Assembly (NCBI RefSeq): GCF_001592125.1
Contig: NZ_BCWI01000001.1
Coordinates: 124,001 to 188,000, forward strand
Length of the DNA stretch: 64,000 nt
Direction: 5' to 3'
Origin: Microbacterium hominis NBRC 15708
Lineage (GTDB): Bacteria > Actinomycetota > Actinomycetes > Actinomycetales > Microbacteriaceae
In this document: positions 51,806 through 60,499 of the stretch, in pieces
How positions within the stretch are numbered: position 1 is the first letter of the stretch
Layout of the letters: every line of letters begins with the position of its first letter
Made by a program: the position numbers and the translations under genes
Notes under the pieces: generated by a model
Seen by the model: the letters and a program-made list of their open reading frames with translations, nothing else
The model's database searches: none
Told to the model about the DNA's origin: nothing

Positions 51806-52567
51806 TCAGCATCCCGGGCCGGTGGGGTTCTCCCCGCAGGTCCGCTCGACCAGGGCGGTCCGCACCTCCACGATCTGCAGCGTCGTGGTGCCCGCCGGGA
51901 TCTCGAGAAGGCCCGGGACATCCGTCCAGCCCCCGCCGAAGTCCACCTGGGCCGCGTACCGCACGGTCGCGGCGGCCGTATAGGTGCCGCGGGTCGAGTA
52001 GGCGTGGCTCGTGTCGGTGGCGCTGAACTGCGCGCGGCCCAGCTGCGCCCACGTGCGGCCGCCCGTGACGGTCTCGCGCACGGTGCCGTCGCCGTGGACG
52101 AAGACGTACGACGTCGGTGTGAAACGCACGGTGACGGGCAAGTCGAACAGCACCCCGGTCTGTTCGTGGGCGCCGGCGGAGACCACGAAGTTGACGGGCA
52201 TGCCGACGATCCCGACGCCGTCGGGCTCGTCGATGAGGGGCGTGGATGCCGGGGCGAACGACGCCACGTCGGCGAGAGTCGGCCCCAGCACGGCGACGGA
52301 ATAGTTGCCGCGGCACAGGTTGTCGGTGCACGCCGGCGGGGGAGAGGCCGTGCCGCCCGAGTTCCCGCCGTCGCGCGAATCGTCGGGCGAGCCGTGAGAG
52401 CCCTCCGACCCGCCCGGACGAGTTGCGCCGACCTCGACGGAAGACCCCGTGTTCGAGATCGATGGGCATGATCCCTGCCAGCCGCTGCCGCATTCGGCGA
52501 CGCCCGGCACCGCAAGTGACACTGCCAGGGTCAAGCCAGTAGCAACGATGCTCAGTGTCACGAGCAC
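51806..52567 (-). CDS. Secreted protein with PKD-like domain, function unknown
   Basis: A 253-residue exported protein. A signal peptide (1-24) ends in LAVPGVA. A low-complexity Gly/Ser/Asp spacer (about 50-75) is followed by a region with ACTDNLCRGNYSV (a cysteine pair) and a beta-rich domain containing SHAYSTRGTYTAAATVRYAA, the PKD-like strand pattern. The C-terminus has another cysteine pair (CGENPTGPGC). The GTG at 52567 overlaps the last 10 nt of the upstream lipoprotein gene, so the two are probably co-translated. Surface or wall-associated role is inference. I cannot assign it to a known family. Confidence 0.72.
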   Translation of the reverse strand: MLVTLSIVATGLTLAVSLAVPGVAECGSGWQGSCPSISNTGSSVEVGATRPGGSEGSHGSPDDSRDGGNSGGTASPPPACTDNLCRGNYSVAVLGPTLADVASFAPASTPLIDEPDGVGIVGMPVNFVVSAGAHEQTGVLFDLPVTVRFTPTSYVFVHGDGTVRETVTGGRTWAQLGRAQFSATDTSHAYSTRGTYTAAATVRYAAQVDFGGGWTDVPGLLEIPAGTTTLQIVEVRTALVERTCGENPTGPGC

Positions 52568-53094
52568 TCGGGGGCCCCTTCTCGTCCGCTAATGCTGGAG
52601 ATACGGGGCACGGTCGACAAAGTCGCGACGGTGACGCTCAATGGCTGGACCGGTGGCCTATCAGTCGACACCTCAGATTCGCCCGCCGCGTTGATCAAAG
52701 TGACTTGGCTTACGTCGGCGCAGACGAGCAGTACGATCGACTCTGCCGCCGACTCAGGGCTGACTTCTAGCCGGGTTATGCGAGTCGCTCCGCCGACCTT
52801 CAGCCCCTTCGCCTGCAGAAAGCTGAACTCAGATCGCGCCTTCTCGTTCGCTTCTCCATCGGTCAGTTCGTACACCGGCTCAAAAGTGCGCGGGTCGGCG
52901 AGGTCGACGCGATTGAGGGCGTCGACGTAGGCGCGATAGGTCGCCTCGGCGGCGGCGAAGGCCTCCTCGTCCGACGCGAAGCCCGTCGCGGAGGCGCTCG
53001 GCGCGGGCGCGGGCTGAGGCGTGCAGCCGCTCATCGCCAGGCCCCAGACGACGGCGAGGGCGACCGCCGCCCCCGCCTGCCGCCGCGTCACCAT
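52558..53094 (-). CDS. Putative lipoprotein, function unknown
   Basis: A 178-residue predicted lipoprotein. The signal peptide (1-23) ends in the lipobox LAMSGC, with Cys24 the acylation site. A Pro/Ala/Ser stretch is followed by a conserved-looking helix EEAFAAAEATYRAYVDALNR (about 43-62) and VDLADPRTFEPVYELTDGEA. It may belong to an uncharacterised actinobacterial lipoprotein group such as DUF6318, with low certainty. The GC content drops in the 3' two thirds (52560-52870), unlike the 5' part. The ATG at 53094 lies 6 nt after a TAGCGT -10. It precedes and overlaps the secreted protein gene. Confidence 0.72.
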   Translation of the reverse strand: MVTRRQAGAAVALAVVWGLAMSGCTPQPAPAPSASATGFASDEEAFAAAEATYRAYVDALNRVDLADPRTFEPVYELTDGEANEKARSEFSFLQAKGLKVGGATRITRLEVSPESAAESIVLLVCADVSQVTLINAAGESEVSTDRPPVQPLSVTVATLSTVPRISSISGREGAPECS

Positions 53095-53100
53095 GCCACC

Positions 53101-53106
53101 ACGCTA
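53101..53106 (-). promoter_or_regulatory. Putative -10 (TAGCGT) of the lipoprotein gene
   Basis: Minus-strand TAGCGT ends 6 nt before the ATG at 53094. It is divergent from the YchJ-like gene. Confidence 0.45.
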
Positions 53107-53150
53107 GTCACGGCACCGGCCGTCCACCCCGGTTATCCACAGCCGCGCCG

Positions 53151-53156
53151 TAGAGT
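53151..53156 (+). promoter_or_regulatory. Putative -10 (TAGAGT) of the YchJ-like gene
   Basis: TAGAGT ends 6 nt before the ATG at 53163. Confidence 0.45.
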
Positions 53157-53162
53157 CGAGGC

Positions 53163-53603
53163 ATGTCGTTCGGCGCCGTCTCTCCGTCGCACGGGCGCCG
53201 CCCGGCGCCGGGATCGCGGTGCGTGTGCGGCAGCGGCGACGCCTTCGCCGCGTGCTGCGGGCCCGTTCTCGATGGCGAGGCCGCGCCGACCGCCGAGGCG
53301 CTGATGCGTTCGCGCTACAGCGCGTTCGCGCTCGGCGACGCGGCACACCTGCTGGCCTCCTGGCACCCGGCGACGAGGCCCGATCGGCTCGAACTCGATG
53401 CGCAGACCGACTGGCGCGGGCTGGAGATCCTCTCCACGGAGCAGGGGCGTGCGGGCGACACCCGGGGTGTCGTCTCGTTCCGCGCCCGGTGGGCCGATCG
53501 GAGCAGCGGGGATCGCGGCGTCCTCGCCGAGACGAGCCGGTTCCGCCGCGTCGACGGACGCTGGACGTACCTCGACGGGGTGGTCGACCGGCGTAGCGTG
53601 TGA
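53163..53603 (+). CDS. YchJ-like protein (UPF0225) with SEC-C motif
   Basis: A 146-residue protein with an N-terminal zinc-binding SEC-C motif (SRCVCGSGDAFAACCGP, about 18-34) and an NTF2-like YchJ domain: TAEALMRSRYSAFALGDAAH (about 43-62), then SWHPATRP and TDWRGLEIL, ending in WTYLDGVVDRR. The function is unknown, though the fold suggests a small-molecule or protein-binding module. The start is set by a TAGAGT -10. Its stop overlaps a GTG of the CDF gene. Confidence 0.9.
   Translation: MSFGAVSPSHGRRPAPGSRCVCGSGDAFAACCGPVLDGEAAPTAEALMRSRYSAFALGDAAHLLASWHPATRPDRLELDAQTDWRGLEILSTEQGRAGDTRGVVSFRARWADRSSGDRGVLAETSRFRRVDGRWTYLDGVVDRRSV
53594..53599 (+). promoter_or_regulatory. Putative -10 (TAGCGT) of the CDF transporter gene
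   Basis: TAGCGT ends 6 nt before the ATG at 53606 and lies inside the end of the YchJ-like gene. It supports the ATG over the GTG at 53600. Confidence 0.4.
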
Positions 53604-53605
53604 GC

Positions 53606-54619
53606 ATGACCCCCGCCCGTCCGCCCGGCGCCCGTCCCGCATCGACGGATGCCGGCGCGCCGGAGGGACAGAGCGCGTCGCTGCTCACCGTGCTGATCGC
53701 CCTCGGCGCCAACCTCCTCATCGCGATCGCCAAGACCATCGCGGCGATGCTGACCGGCGCGGCGAGCATGCTCGCCGAGGCGGCGCACTCGTGGGCCGAC
53801 ACCGGCAACGAGATCTTCCTGTACGTCGCGGCGCGGAGGTCGGTGCGCCCGCGCGACGCGCGGCATCCCACGGGTTACGGACGCGAGGCGTACGTCTGGT
53901 CGCTGTTCGCCGCGTTCGGACTGTTCGCGGTCGGTGCGGGCGTGTCGATCATGCACGGCGTGCAGGAGCTGTTCTCCCCGGAGCCGGCCGGTCTGTTCGG
54001 TGTGTCCTACGCCGTGCTGGCCGTCGCCTTCGTCCTCGAGGGGATCTCGTTCCTGCAGGCGCTGCGTCAGTCGCGGCGGCATGCGAAGGAGAGCTCGCAG
54101 GACGTCCTCGACTACGTGATGGGAACGTCCGATCCCACGCTGCGGGCGGTGTTCTTCGAGGATGCCGCGGCGCTGATCGGTCTGGTGATCGCCTTCGGCG
54201 GCATCCTGCTGCATCAGCTCACCGGGTCGGCGGTCCCCGACGCGATCGGCTCGATCCTCGTCGGCGTCCTGCTGGCGGTCGTCGCGGTCGTGCTGATCCG
54301 CCAGAACCGTCGGTTCCTGGTCGGTGTCGCGGTCGATCCACGGGTGCGGGCGGCCGCTCTCCAGCGCCTGCTCGCCCAGCCGGAGATCGCTCAGATCACC
54401 TACCTCCACATCGAGTACGTCGGCCCCGGGCGCGTCTTCGTCGTCGCCGCGGTCGATCTGGTCGGCGACATCCCCGAGCACGTCGTGGCGGAGCAGCTCA
54501 ACGCCATCGAAGACCGGCTCGCCGCCAGCCCGCGCGTCGCGTGGGCCGTGCTGACACTGTCGCGTCCCGGGGCGCCCGCCCTCGATCCCGACCACCCCGC
54601 CGACCCGCTGCGCGGCTGA
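53606..54619 (+). CDS. Cation diffusion facilitator (CDF) transporter
   Basis: A 337-residue CDF-family metal/proton antiporter. After a hydrophilic start come six predicted helices in the order typical of CDFs. The conserved acid/His residues on helices II and V are seen in SMLAEAAHSWADTGNEI (about 52-68; the usual HxxxD is H-S-W-A-D) and FEDAAALIGLVIAFGG (about 180-195). A cytoplasmic C-terminal domain follows (about 235-330, LHIEYVGPGRVFVVAAVDL). Zinc, iron or manganese are possible substrates. Regulation is not visible. Confidence 0.88.
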   Translation: MTPARPPGARPASTDAGAPEGQSASLLTVLIALGANLLIAIAKTIAAMLTGAASMLAEAAHSWADTGNEIFLYVAARRSVRPRDARHPTGYGREAYVWSLFAAFGLFAVGAGVSIMHGVQELFSPEPAGLFGVSYAVLAVAFVLEGISFLQALRQSRRHAKESSQDVLDYVMGTSDPTLRAVFFEDAAALIGLVIAFGGILLHQLTGSAVPDAIGSILVGVLLAVVAVVLIRQNRRFLVGVAVDPRVRAAALQRLLAQPEIAQITYLHIEYVGPGRVFVVAAVDLVGDIPEHVVAEQLNAIEDRLAASPRVAWAVLTLSRPGAPALDPDHPADPLRG

Positions 54620-54653
54620 GGCCCGCGACCCGGCGGGAACCCGGTGACTCTGA

Positions 54654-54659
54654 TACCCT
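54654..54659 (+). promoter_or_regulatory. Putative -10 (TACCCT) of rpsA
   Basis: TACCCT lies 154 nt before the ATG at 54814. If correct, the mRNA has a leader of about 145 nt containing a hairpin at 54726-54757. Confidence 0.45.
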
Positions 54660-54725
54660 GGAGTGTCATTCGTGTGGCCCTGCCGCATGTTCCTGACACG
54701 CAATCCCTGACCGACCGCTCCGGCG

Positions 54726-54757
54726 GCGGCATCCGTTCGTCTTCGTACGGATGCCGC
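54726..54757 (+). promoter_or_regulatory. Hairpin in the rpsA leader
   Basis: A perfect 11-bp stem (54726-54736 with 54747-54757) with a 10-nt loop TCGTCTTCGT lies 56 nt before the rpsA start. It uses two GGATGCC-type heptamers. It could be a site for S1 autoregulation or an mRNA-stabilising structure. Confidence 0.55.
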
Positions 54758-54813
54758 GATGCGATCTTCCGCGTCGGAGCCCGACATCCAACCCAACAAG
54801 GACAACCCACTAC

Positions 54814-56265
54814 ATGACTACCGCAACGACCGCCCCGGCCACCAAGCAGGTCGCCATCAACGACATCGGATCTGCTGAGGACTTCCTGGCCGCGGTCGAG
54901 AAGACCCTGAAGTTCTTCAACGACGGCGACCTCATCGAAGGCACCGTGGTGAAGATCGACCGCGACGAGGTCCTCCTCGACGTCGGGTACAAGACCGAGG
55001 GCGTCATCCCCTCGCGCGAGCTCTCGATCAAGCACGACGTCGACCCCAACGAGGTCGTCAAGGTCGGCGACGAGGTCGAAGCCCTCGTTCTCCAGAAGGA
55101 GGACAAGGAAGGCCGCCTCATCCTGTCCAAGAAGCGCGCGCAGTACGAGCGTGCGTGGGGCGACGTCGAGAAGATCAAGGAGAACGACGGTGTCGTCACC
55201 GGCTCCGTGATCGAGGTCGTCAAGGGTGGTCTGATCGTCGACATCGGCCTGCGCGGCTTCCTGCCCGCGTCGCTCATCGAGCTGCGCCGCGTCCGCGACC
55301 TCACGCCGTACCTCGGCCAGGAGATCGAGGCCAAGATCCTCGAGCTCGACAAGAACCGCAACAACGTCGTGCTCTCGCGCCGTGCCCTGCTCGAGCAGAC
55401 GCAGTCCGAGTCGCGCACCACGTTCCTCAACAACCTGCACAAGGGTCAGGTCCGCAAGGGTGTCGTCTCGTCGATCGTCAACTTCGGTGCGTTCGTCGAC
55501 CTCGGCGGCGTCGACGGTCTCGTCCACGTCTCCGAGCTGTCCTGGAAGCACATCGAGCACGCCTCCGAGGTCGTCGAGGTGGGCCAGGAGGTCACCGTCG
55601 AGATCCTCGAGGTCGACCTCGACCGCGAGCGCGTCTCGCTGTCGCTGAAGGCGACGCAGGAGGACCCGTGGCAGGTCTTCGCCCGTACCCACGCGATCGG
55701 TCAGGTCGCTCCGGGCAAGGTCACCAAGCTGGTCCCGTTCGGTGCGTTCGTCCGCGTCGCCGACGGCATCGAGGGCCTCGTGCACATCTCCGAGCTGTCG
55801 GGCAAGCACGTCGAGCTCGCCGAGCAGGTCGTCTCCGTCGGTGAAGAGGTCTTCGTCAAGATCATCGACATCGACCTGGAGCGTCGCCGTATCTCGCTGT
55901 CGCTCAAGCAGGCCAACGAGTCGGTCGACCCCAACGGCACCGAGTTCGACCCGGCGCTGTACGGCATGGCCACCGAGTACGACGAGAACGGCGAGTACAA
56001 GTACCCCGAGGGCTTCGACCCCGAGTCGGGTGCCTGGCTCGAGGGCTTCGACGCCCAGCGCGAGAAGTGGGAGCAGGAGTACGCCGCTGCCCAGGCTCGC
56101 TGGGAGGCGCACAAGCTCGCCGTCGCCAAGACGCTCGAGGCCGAGGCCGCCGCTCCCATCGAGTCCGGCTCGTCGTCGTTCTCGTCCGACTCCTCGAACG
56201 GCGGCGGCACGCTCGCCGACGACGAGGCTCTCGCGGCTCTCCGCGAGAAGCTGTCGGGTCGCTGA
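54814..56265 (+). CDS. rpsA: 30S ribosomal protein S1
   Basis: A 483-residue S1 protein with four S1 RNA-binding domains at about 40-106, 124-190, 207-277 and 294-363, typical for Actinobacteria (E. coli S1 has six). Repeats show GDLIEGTVVKIDRDEVLLDV, then GSVIEVVKGGLIVDIGLRGF, FGAFVDLGGVDGLVHVSEL and FGAFVRVADGIEGLVHISEL. The C-terminal region is Glu-rich and then Ser/Gly-rich. The start MTTATTAPATK at 54814 follows AACAAGGACAACC. S1 is essential for translating structured mRNAs; in this genome many genes look leaderless. It sits upstream of a histidine kinase gene across a weak hairpin. Confidence 0.96.
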   Translation: MTTATTAPATKQVAINDIGSAEDFLAAVEKTLKFFNDGDLIEGTVVKIDRDEVLLDVGYKTEGVIPSRELSIKHDVDPNEVVKVGDEVEALVLQKEDKEGRLILSKKRAQYERAWGDVEKIKENDGVVTGSVIEVVKGGLIVDIGLRGFLPASLIELRRVRDLTPYLGQEIEAKILELDKNRNNVVLSRRALLEQTQSESRTTFLNNLHKGQVRKGVVSSIVNFGAFVDLGGVDGLVHVSELSWKHIEHASEVVEVGQEVTVEILEVDLDRERVSLSLKATQEDPWQVFARTHAIGQVAPGKVTKLVPFGAFVRVADGIEGLVHISELSGKHVELAEQVVSVGEEVFVKIIDIDLERRRISLSLKQANESVDPNGTEFDPALYGMATEYDENGEYKYPEGFDPESGAWLEGFDAQREKWEQEYAAAQARWEAHKLAVAKTLEAEAAAPIESGSSSFSSDSSNGGGTLADDEALAALREKLSGR

Positions 56266-56282
56266 ACCGCACCGCATCCGCA

Positions 56283-56321
56283 CAGGGCCGTCGCACCGGA
56301 ATCGTCCGGGCGGCGGCCCTG
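56283..56321 (+). terminator. Weak hairpin after rpsA
   Basis: CAGGGCCG (56283-56290) and CGGCCCTG (56314-56321) pair with a 23-nt loop, 18 nt after the rpsA stop. There is no T-tract. Confidence 0.4.
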
Positions 56322-56357
56322 CGCCGTCCCCTCCCACCTGACCGCCTCGCTCGGCGG

Positions 56358-56363
56358 TAACGT
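56358..56363 (+). promoter_or_regulatory. Putative -10 (TAACGT) of the histidine kinase gene
   Basis: TAACGT ends 6 nt before the ATG at 56370. Confidence 0.4.
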
Positions 56364-56369
56364 CGTCCC

Positions 56370-58055
56370 ATGGCGAACCCCCCTCGCTCCGCCGACGGCC
56401 GTATCGGCGGCGAACTGCGCGACCGCGTCGCAGCGAACAACCAGCTGGTGCTCTGCGCCGTCGTCGGCGTGCTGTTCGTCGTCGGCATCGCGACCGGATC
56501 CCTGGCGGACGGCGGTCTGTTCGGCGTCGCCGTGCTGCTCGTGGTGCTCGGAGGCGTCGCCGCGCTCGCGGTGCCCTGGTCCCGCCTCCCTCCCGCCGCG
56601 GTCGCCGTCATCCCCGTCGTCGACATCGTCGCGATCACGCTGCTGCGCATCTCCGACCCCGCGGCGGCGTTCGGGCTGCTCTGGGTCTTCCCGGCGATGT
56701 GGCTGTCGACCCTCGGCAGGCTCGGCTTCGCGGTCGCGGCCCTCGGCATCCCCGCCGTGTACTGGGTGGTGCTCGCGACCGGCTCCTCGTCCAGCGGCAC
56801 GTACGCGGTCGTGCTCCTGCCGGTCGTCGTCATCGCCGTCAGCGCGGCCAGCTACGCGTCCGCGCGCCGATACAGCGCGCAGCGGAGCCTGCTCGATCGC
56901 CAGGCCGTCCGCGTGTCCGCGGCCCACCGGGAGGCGCTCCGGCAGGAGCAGCTCGTCAGCGAAGTGCTCGACACCGTCGACTTCGGCGTGATCCGCCTTG
57001 CGGAGAGCGGGGAGGTGGTGCTGGAGAACGATGCGCTCATCCGCTTCGGTCACATCCCCGGCTTCCTGCCCGCCGGCGCCGACGCCGCTGAGGTCCTGGA
57101 CGAGAAGCTCGCCCCGCTCGTGGCGGAGCAGCATCCGCTGGTGCGACTGCAGCGCCGGGAGTCGTTCGACGACGTCGTGCTCTGGTTCGCCCTCGCCGAC
57201 GGCAGCCGCCGCGCGATCGCGTTCTCCGGACGCCATCTGACCGACCACAACGGTGCGTCGGCGGGGGCCGTGCTGATCGCCCGCGACGTCACCGCCGAGC
57301 GCGACGCCCAGCGGGTGCGCGACGATCTCGTGGCGTCGATCTCACACGAGCTGCGCACTCCGCTGACCTCGATCCTCGGCTACCTGGAGCTCGCGCTCGA
57401 CGGCGGGGGACTGTCGGAGGAGGCGCGGCGGCAGGTGGAGACCGCGTACCGCAACAGCGAGCGCCTGCTCGGCATCGTCACCGACATCCTCTCGGCCTCG
57501 TCGCGCTCGGGCTCGTCGATCGACACGCGGCTGCGTCCGCGCGCCCTCGACATGGCGGACGTCGTCCGCGCGGCGGCGGCCGGGCTGGAGCCCGTCGCGG
57601 CCGACCGGTTCGTCACGATCCGCGTCGATCAGGCCGGCTGGGCGGAGGCCTACGCGGATGCGGCCCGCATCCGCCAGGTGGTCGACAACCTCCTCGCCAA
57701 CGCGATCAAGTTCAATCGCGACGGCGGCACGGTGACCGCGTCGACGTCCACCGACGGCGTGCACACCGTGATCCGTGTCGCCGACACCGGCATCGGCATG
57801 ACTCCCGAGGCGACCTCCCGCGTCTTCGAGCGGTTCTTCCGCGCGACCCCGAGCGTGCCCGGCAACGGCCTCGGCCTCTCGATCACGCGCAATCTCGTCA
57901 CGGCCCACGGCGGCACCATCACGGTCGAGTCGACGGCCGGCGAGGGCACCGTGTTCACCGTGGTGCTGCCGGCCACCCGGGACGTCTACGAGCGCGAGGT
58001 CGCGGCTCTCGGACTGGCCGGTCAGGACGATTCCGCCGTGGGGGAGCCGCGATGA
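56370..58055 (+). CDS. Membrane sensor histidine kinase
   Basis: A 561-residue sensor kinase. The N-terminal 160 residues hold about five transmembrane helices with no large extracellular loop. A PAS-like region (about 200-310, EVLDTVDFGVIRLAESGEVV) precedes HisKA with the phosphorylatable His326 in VASISHELRTPLTSILGYLE. The HATPase domain (about 420-545) has the N-box NLLANAIKFNRDGG, G1 VADTGIGMTPE, F-box FERFFRA and G2 GNGLGLSITRN. No response regulator gene is adjacent; the next gene, overlapping by 4 nt, encodes a degenerate GGDEF protein. Signal and output are unknown. Confidence 0.9.
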   Translation: MANPPRSADGRIGGELRDRVAANNQLVLCAVVGVLFVVGIATGSLADGGLFGVAVLLVVLGGVAALAVPWSRLPPAAVAVIPVVDIVAITLLRISDPAAAFGLLWVFPAMWLSTLGRLGFAVAALGIPAVYWVVLATGSSSSGTYAVVLLPVVVIAVSAASYASARRYSAQRSLLDRQAVRVSAAHREALRQEQLVSEVLDTVDFGVIRLAESGEVVLENDALIRFGHIPGFLPAGADAAEVLDEKLAPLVAEQHPLVRLQRRESFDDVVLWFALADGSRRAIAFSGRHLTDHNGASAGAVLIARDVTAERDAQRVRDDLVASISHELRTPLTSILGYLELALDGGGLSEEARRQVETAYRNSERLLGIVTDILSASSRSGSSIDTRLRPRALDMADVVRAAAAGLEPVAADRFVTIRVDQAGWAEAYADAARIRQVVDNLLANAIKFNRDGGTVTASTSTDGVHTVIRVADTGIGMTPEATSRVFERFFRATPSVPGNGLGLSITRNLVTAHGGTITVESTAGEGTVFTVVLPATRDVYEREVAALGLAGQDDSAVGEPR

Positions 58056-59251
58056 GCCTCGACCTGTTCAGCGTGACCGTGATGACCGCGATCGTCGCGT
58101 CGGTCGCGGGCCTGACCTTCATCCTCGACACCCTCCTGCGCCGTGACACGGGTCCCGGGCGCCTGTGGGCGGTCGCCTTCTTCTGCGGGCTCGCGACGAC
58201 GGTCGCCTACATGGCGTGGTCGGCGGGGGTGGGCGCCGCGGTGTCGGTCGCCGTCGGCAACACGCTGTTCGTCTGCGTCCCGGGGTTCATGCTGCTCGGC
58301 AGCCGGCGGTTCAACGACCGTCCGCTGACCGCGGTGTCGGTGGCGGTCGGGGTGCTGGCGGCGGTGACGTTCGTCGCCGTGCTGATCGAGTACCCCAGCC
58401 GTGGCAGCTGGGGCGGCTGGTGGGCGATGGCCGCCGCGCTCGTCGTGCTGTTCGGATGCGGTGCGGCGGAGTCTCTGCGAACGCCCATGCGGGGTCTGCG
58501 CAGCGCGTGGGCCCTCTCGGTCGTCCTGGGCCTCGCGGGCGTGTTCTACGCCGTGCGGCTGGTGGTCTTCCTCGCGGCGGGGCCGTACAGCGAGATCTTC
58601 TCGCGCTGGCTCGGCTCCATCAGCGCGAACATCGTGACGGTCATCCTCACGATGGTGGCGGCGATCGTGACGTCGGTGCTGCGGTCGCATCGCACCACGC
58701 TGCAGCGCTACGAGTGGCTGACGTCGAACGGTGTCGCCGCCGACGGCGTGATGCTGCCACGCACCTTCGCGGGGGCTCTCGCCGACATCGTCGAGCGGGC
58801 GTCGTGGCGCCGCGAGGGCATCGCGGTGATCGTGATGCGCGCCGACGGGGTCGACGAGATCGGCGACGCATTCGGCGGCGACGTCGTCGACACGATCTCC
58901 GCCGCCTGCCGCCACGCAGCGCGCTCCTACGCGCCGGCCGCGGCCCTGGTCGGCGAGGACGGCGACGGGCAGCTCGTCATCTGCGCACTGGCCGAGTCGA
59001 CCGCCGACGCGCGCCGCATCGGCGGCGCGCTCTTCCGCGGGCTGATCGACGAGCTCACGGCGCTCGACCACGGGCGCCTCGCGTCGGTCGGCGTCGGGGT
59101 CGCGCTGACCCAGGTGCTGGGGCACGATCCCGAGGTGCTCATGACCGCCGCGCGTGAGGCCGCCCTGCGCGCGGCGCAGATCGCCGAGGCGTCGGTGATC
59201 GTCGCGGGCGCCGCATCGCCGTCCCCGTCGGCCGGCATGGCATCCTCGTAG
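58052..59251 (+). CDS. Membrane protein with degenerate GGDEF-like domain
   Basis: A 399-residue protein whose first 220 residues contain about seven hydrophobic helices. The C-terminal region (about 230-390) has the length and spacing of a GGDEF domain. Where GG[D/E]EF should stand it has VGEDGDGQLVI (about 299-309), so the catalytic motif is lost; the downstream segment RIGGALFRGLIDELTALD and SVGVGVALT resemble the remaining GGDEF strands. Diguanylate cyclase activity is unlikely; it may act as an effector or partner. The ATG overlaps the histidine kinase stop (ATGAG), so the two are co-expressed. Confidence 0.78.
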   Translation: MSLDLFSVTVMTAIVASVAGLTFILDTLLRRDTGPGRLWAVAFFCGLATTVAYMAWSAGVGAAVSVAVGNTLFVCVPGFMLLGSRRFNDRPLTAVSVAVGVLAAVTFVAVLIEYPSRGSWGGWWAMAAALVVLFGCGAAESLRTPMRGLRSAWALSVVLGLAGVFYAVRLVVFLAAGPYSEIFSRWLGSISANIVTVILTMVAAIVTSVLRSHRTTLQRYEWLTSNGVAADGVMLPRTFAGALADIVERASWRREGIAVIVMRADGVDEIGDAFGGDVVDTISAACRHAARSYAPAAALVGEDGDGQLVICALAESTADARRIGGALFRGLIDELTALDHGRLASVGVGVALTQVLGHDPEVLMTAAREAALRAAQIAEASVIVAGAASPSPSAGMASS

Positions 59252-59253
59252 TC

Positions 59254-59868
59254 ATGCCTCTCATCGCGCTCACCGGCGGCATCGCGTCGGGCAAATCGAC
59301 GATCGCCCGTCGGCTCGCCGGCCGCGGCGCCGTCGTCGTGGACGCCGACGCCATCGTGCGCGAGGTGCAGCAGCCCGGATCGGCGGTCCTCGCCGACATC
59401 GCGGAGGCGTTCGGTGCGGGCGTGATCGCGGGTGACGGCACGCTGGATCGGCCCGCACTCGGCGCGATCGTGTTCTCCGACCCCGCGGCGCGCGAGCGGC
59501 TGAACGCGATCGTCCACCCGGCCGTCAAGGCCGAGTCCGGCCGTCGCTTCGCCGCGGCCCTCGCCGCCGACCCGGCCGCCGTGGTCGTGTACGACGTGCC
59601 GCTTCTCGTCGAGGCCCGCGCGGACGATCCCTGGGACCTCGTCGTGGTGGCGCACGCCCCGGCATCCCTGCGGGCGGAGCGCCTGGTGACCCTGCGCGAG
59701 CTCCGTCCCGACGAGGCGCGGGCGCGCATCGCGGCGCAGGTCGACGACGAGACACGTCTCGTGGTCGCGGACGTCGTCATCGACACGTCGGGGACACTCG
59801 AACAGACGCACGTGCAGACCGACGCGCTGTGGGATCGGCTGACCGACGGGGTCCGCGCGGAGCGCTGA
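59254..59868 (+). CDS. coaE: Dephospho-CoA kinase
   Basis: The last step of CoA synthesis, phosphorylating dephospho-CoA. The 204-residue protein has the P-loop [17 protein letters not shown] (about 6-22), [11 protein letters not shown] (about 28-38), then YDVPLLVEA and the LID-like [12 protein letters not shown]. Many actinobacterial CoaE proteins have an additional C-terminal UPF0157 domain; this one lacks it. The gene order rpsA-coaE-uvrB is conserved in Actinobacteria, here with two signalling genes inserted. It converges with the DUF4126 gene after 10 bp. Confidence 0.94.
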   Translation: MPLIALTGGIASGKSTIARRLAGRGAVVVDADAIVREVQQPGSAVLADIAEAFGAGVIAGDGTLDRPALGAIVFSDPAARERLNAIVHPAVKAESGRRFAAALAADPAAVVVYDVPLLVEARADDPWDLVVVAHAPASLRAERLVTLRELRPDEARARIAAQVDDETRLVVADVVIDTSGTLEQTHVQTDALWDRLTDGVRAER

Positions 59869-59878
59869 CCTCGCGGCC

Positions 59879-60493
59879 TCACCCGGATGACGCGGGCGCC
59901 GCGGCGGCGTGCGGAGTGTGGCGGCGTCGTCGCCGGCGGAGCACGACGATCGCGGTCGCGACGATGCCCACGATCAGCGCCCCGGCGAGCAGCGGCGCGA
60001 AGATCGCCGCGAGGATGAGCCCCACCGCGGACACGTCCTCTCCGGCCGAGAGCGCCGGCGCGGCGAGGCCGAAGGTCGCGGCGTTCGCGATCGGCCGTAT
60101 CGAGGCTTTGAGCGCGTGGATCGCGAGGACGATCACGACACCCACCACGACGGGCACCCAGGCCGTTCCGGCGAACAGCGCGGGGTCGTCCACGCGGACG
60201 GTCTCGGCGCTCGCGCCGGCTCCGAAGACGATCCCGCCTGATGCCGGGCGCACGACGGTCTGCAGCACGTCGTTGACGGAGTCGACCGCCGGCACCTTGT
60301 CGGCGACGATCTCGACGACCAGCAGGATGCCGGTGATCCAGAGCGCGACATCGCTCGACAGCCACGCCCACGCGGGCGGCAGCTGGAGGATCGACGGGAG
60401 GAACCGGTCGATCAGACCCAGGGCGAACAGCGGCATCCACGCGTTCAGGCCCGCCGCCGCGGCGAGGCCCGATCCGACGAGGAACTCCAGCAT
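59879..60493 (-). CDS. DUF4126 membrane protein
   Basis: A 204-residue membrane protein of the DUF4126 group. It has about five hydrophobic helices, with [18 protein letters not shown] (about 16-33), [20 protein letters not shown] and [16 protein letters not shown] as recognisable segments. The function is unknown. The start is set at MLEFLVGSG (60493), 6 nt after a TACCCT -10, rather than at an upstream methionine. It is divergent from uvrB. Confidence 0.85.
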   Translation of the reverse strand: MLEFLVGSGLAAAAGLNAWMPLFALGLIDRFLPSILQLPPAWAWLSSDVALWITGILLVVEIVADKVPAVDSVNDVLQTVVRPASGGIVFGAGASAETVRVDDPALFAGTAWVPVVVGVVIVLAIHALKASIRPIANAATFGLAAPALSAGEDVSAVGLILAAIFAPLLAGALIVGIVATAIVVLRRRRRRHTPHAAAAPASSG

Positions 60494-60499
60494 GGATCC

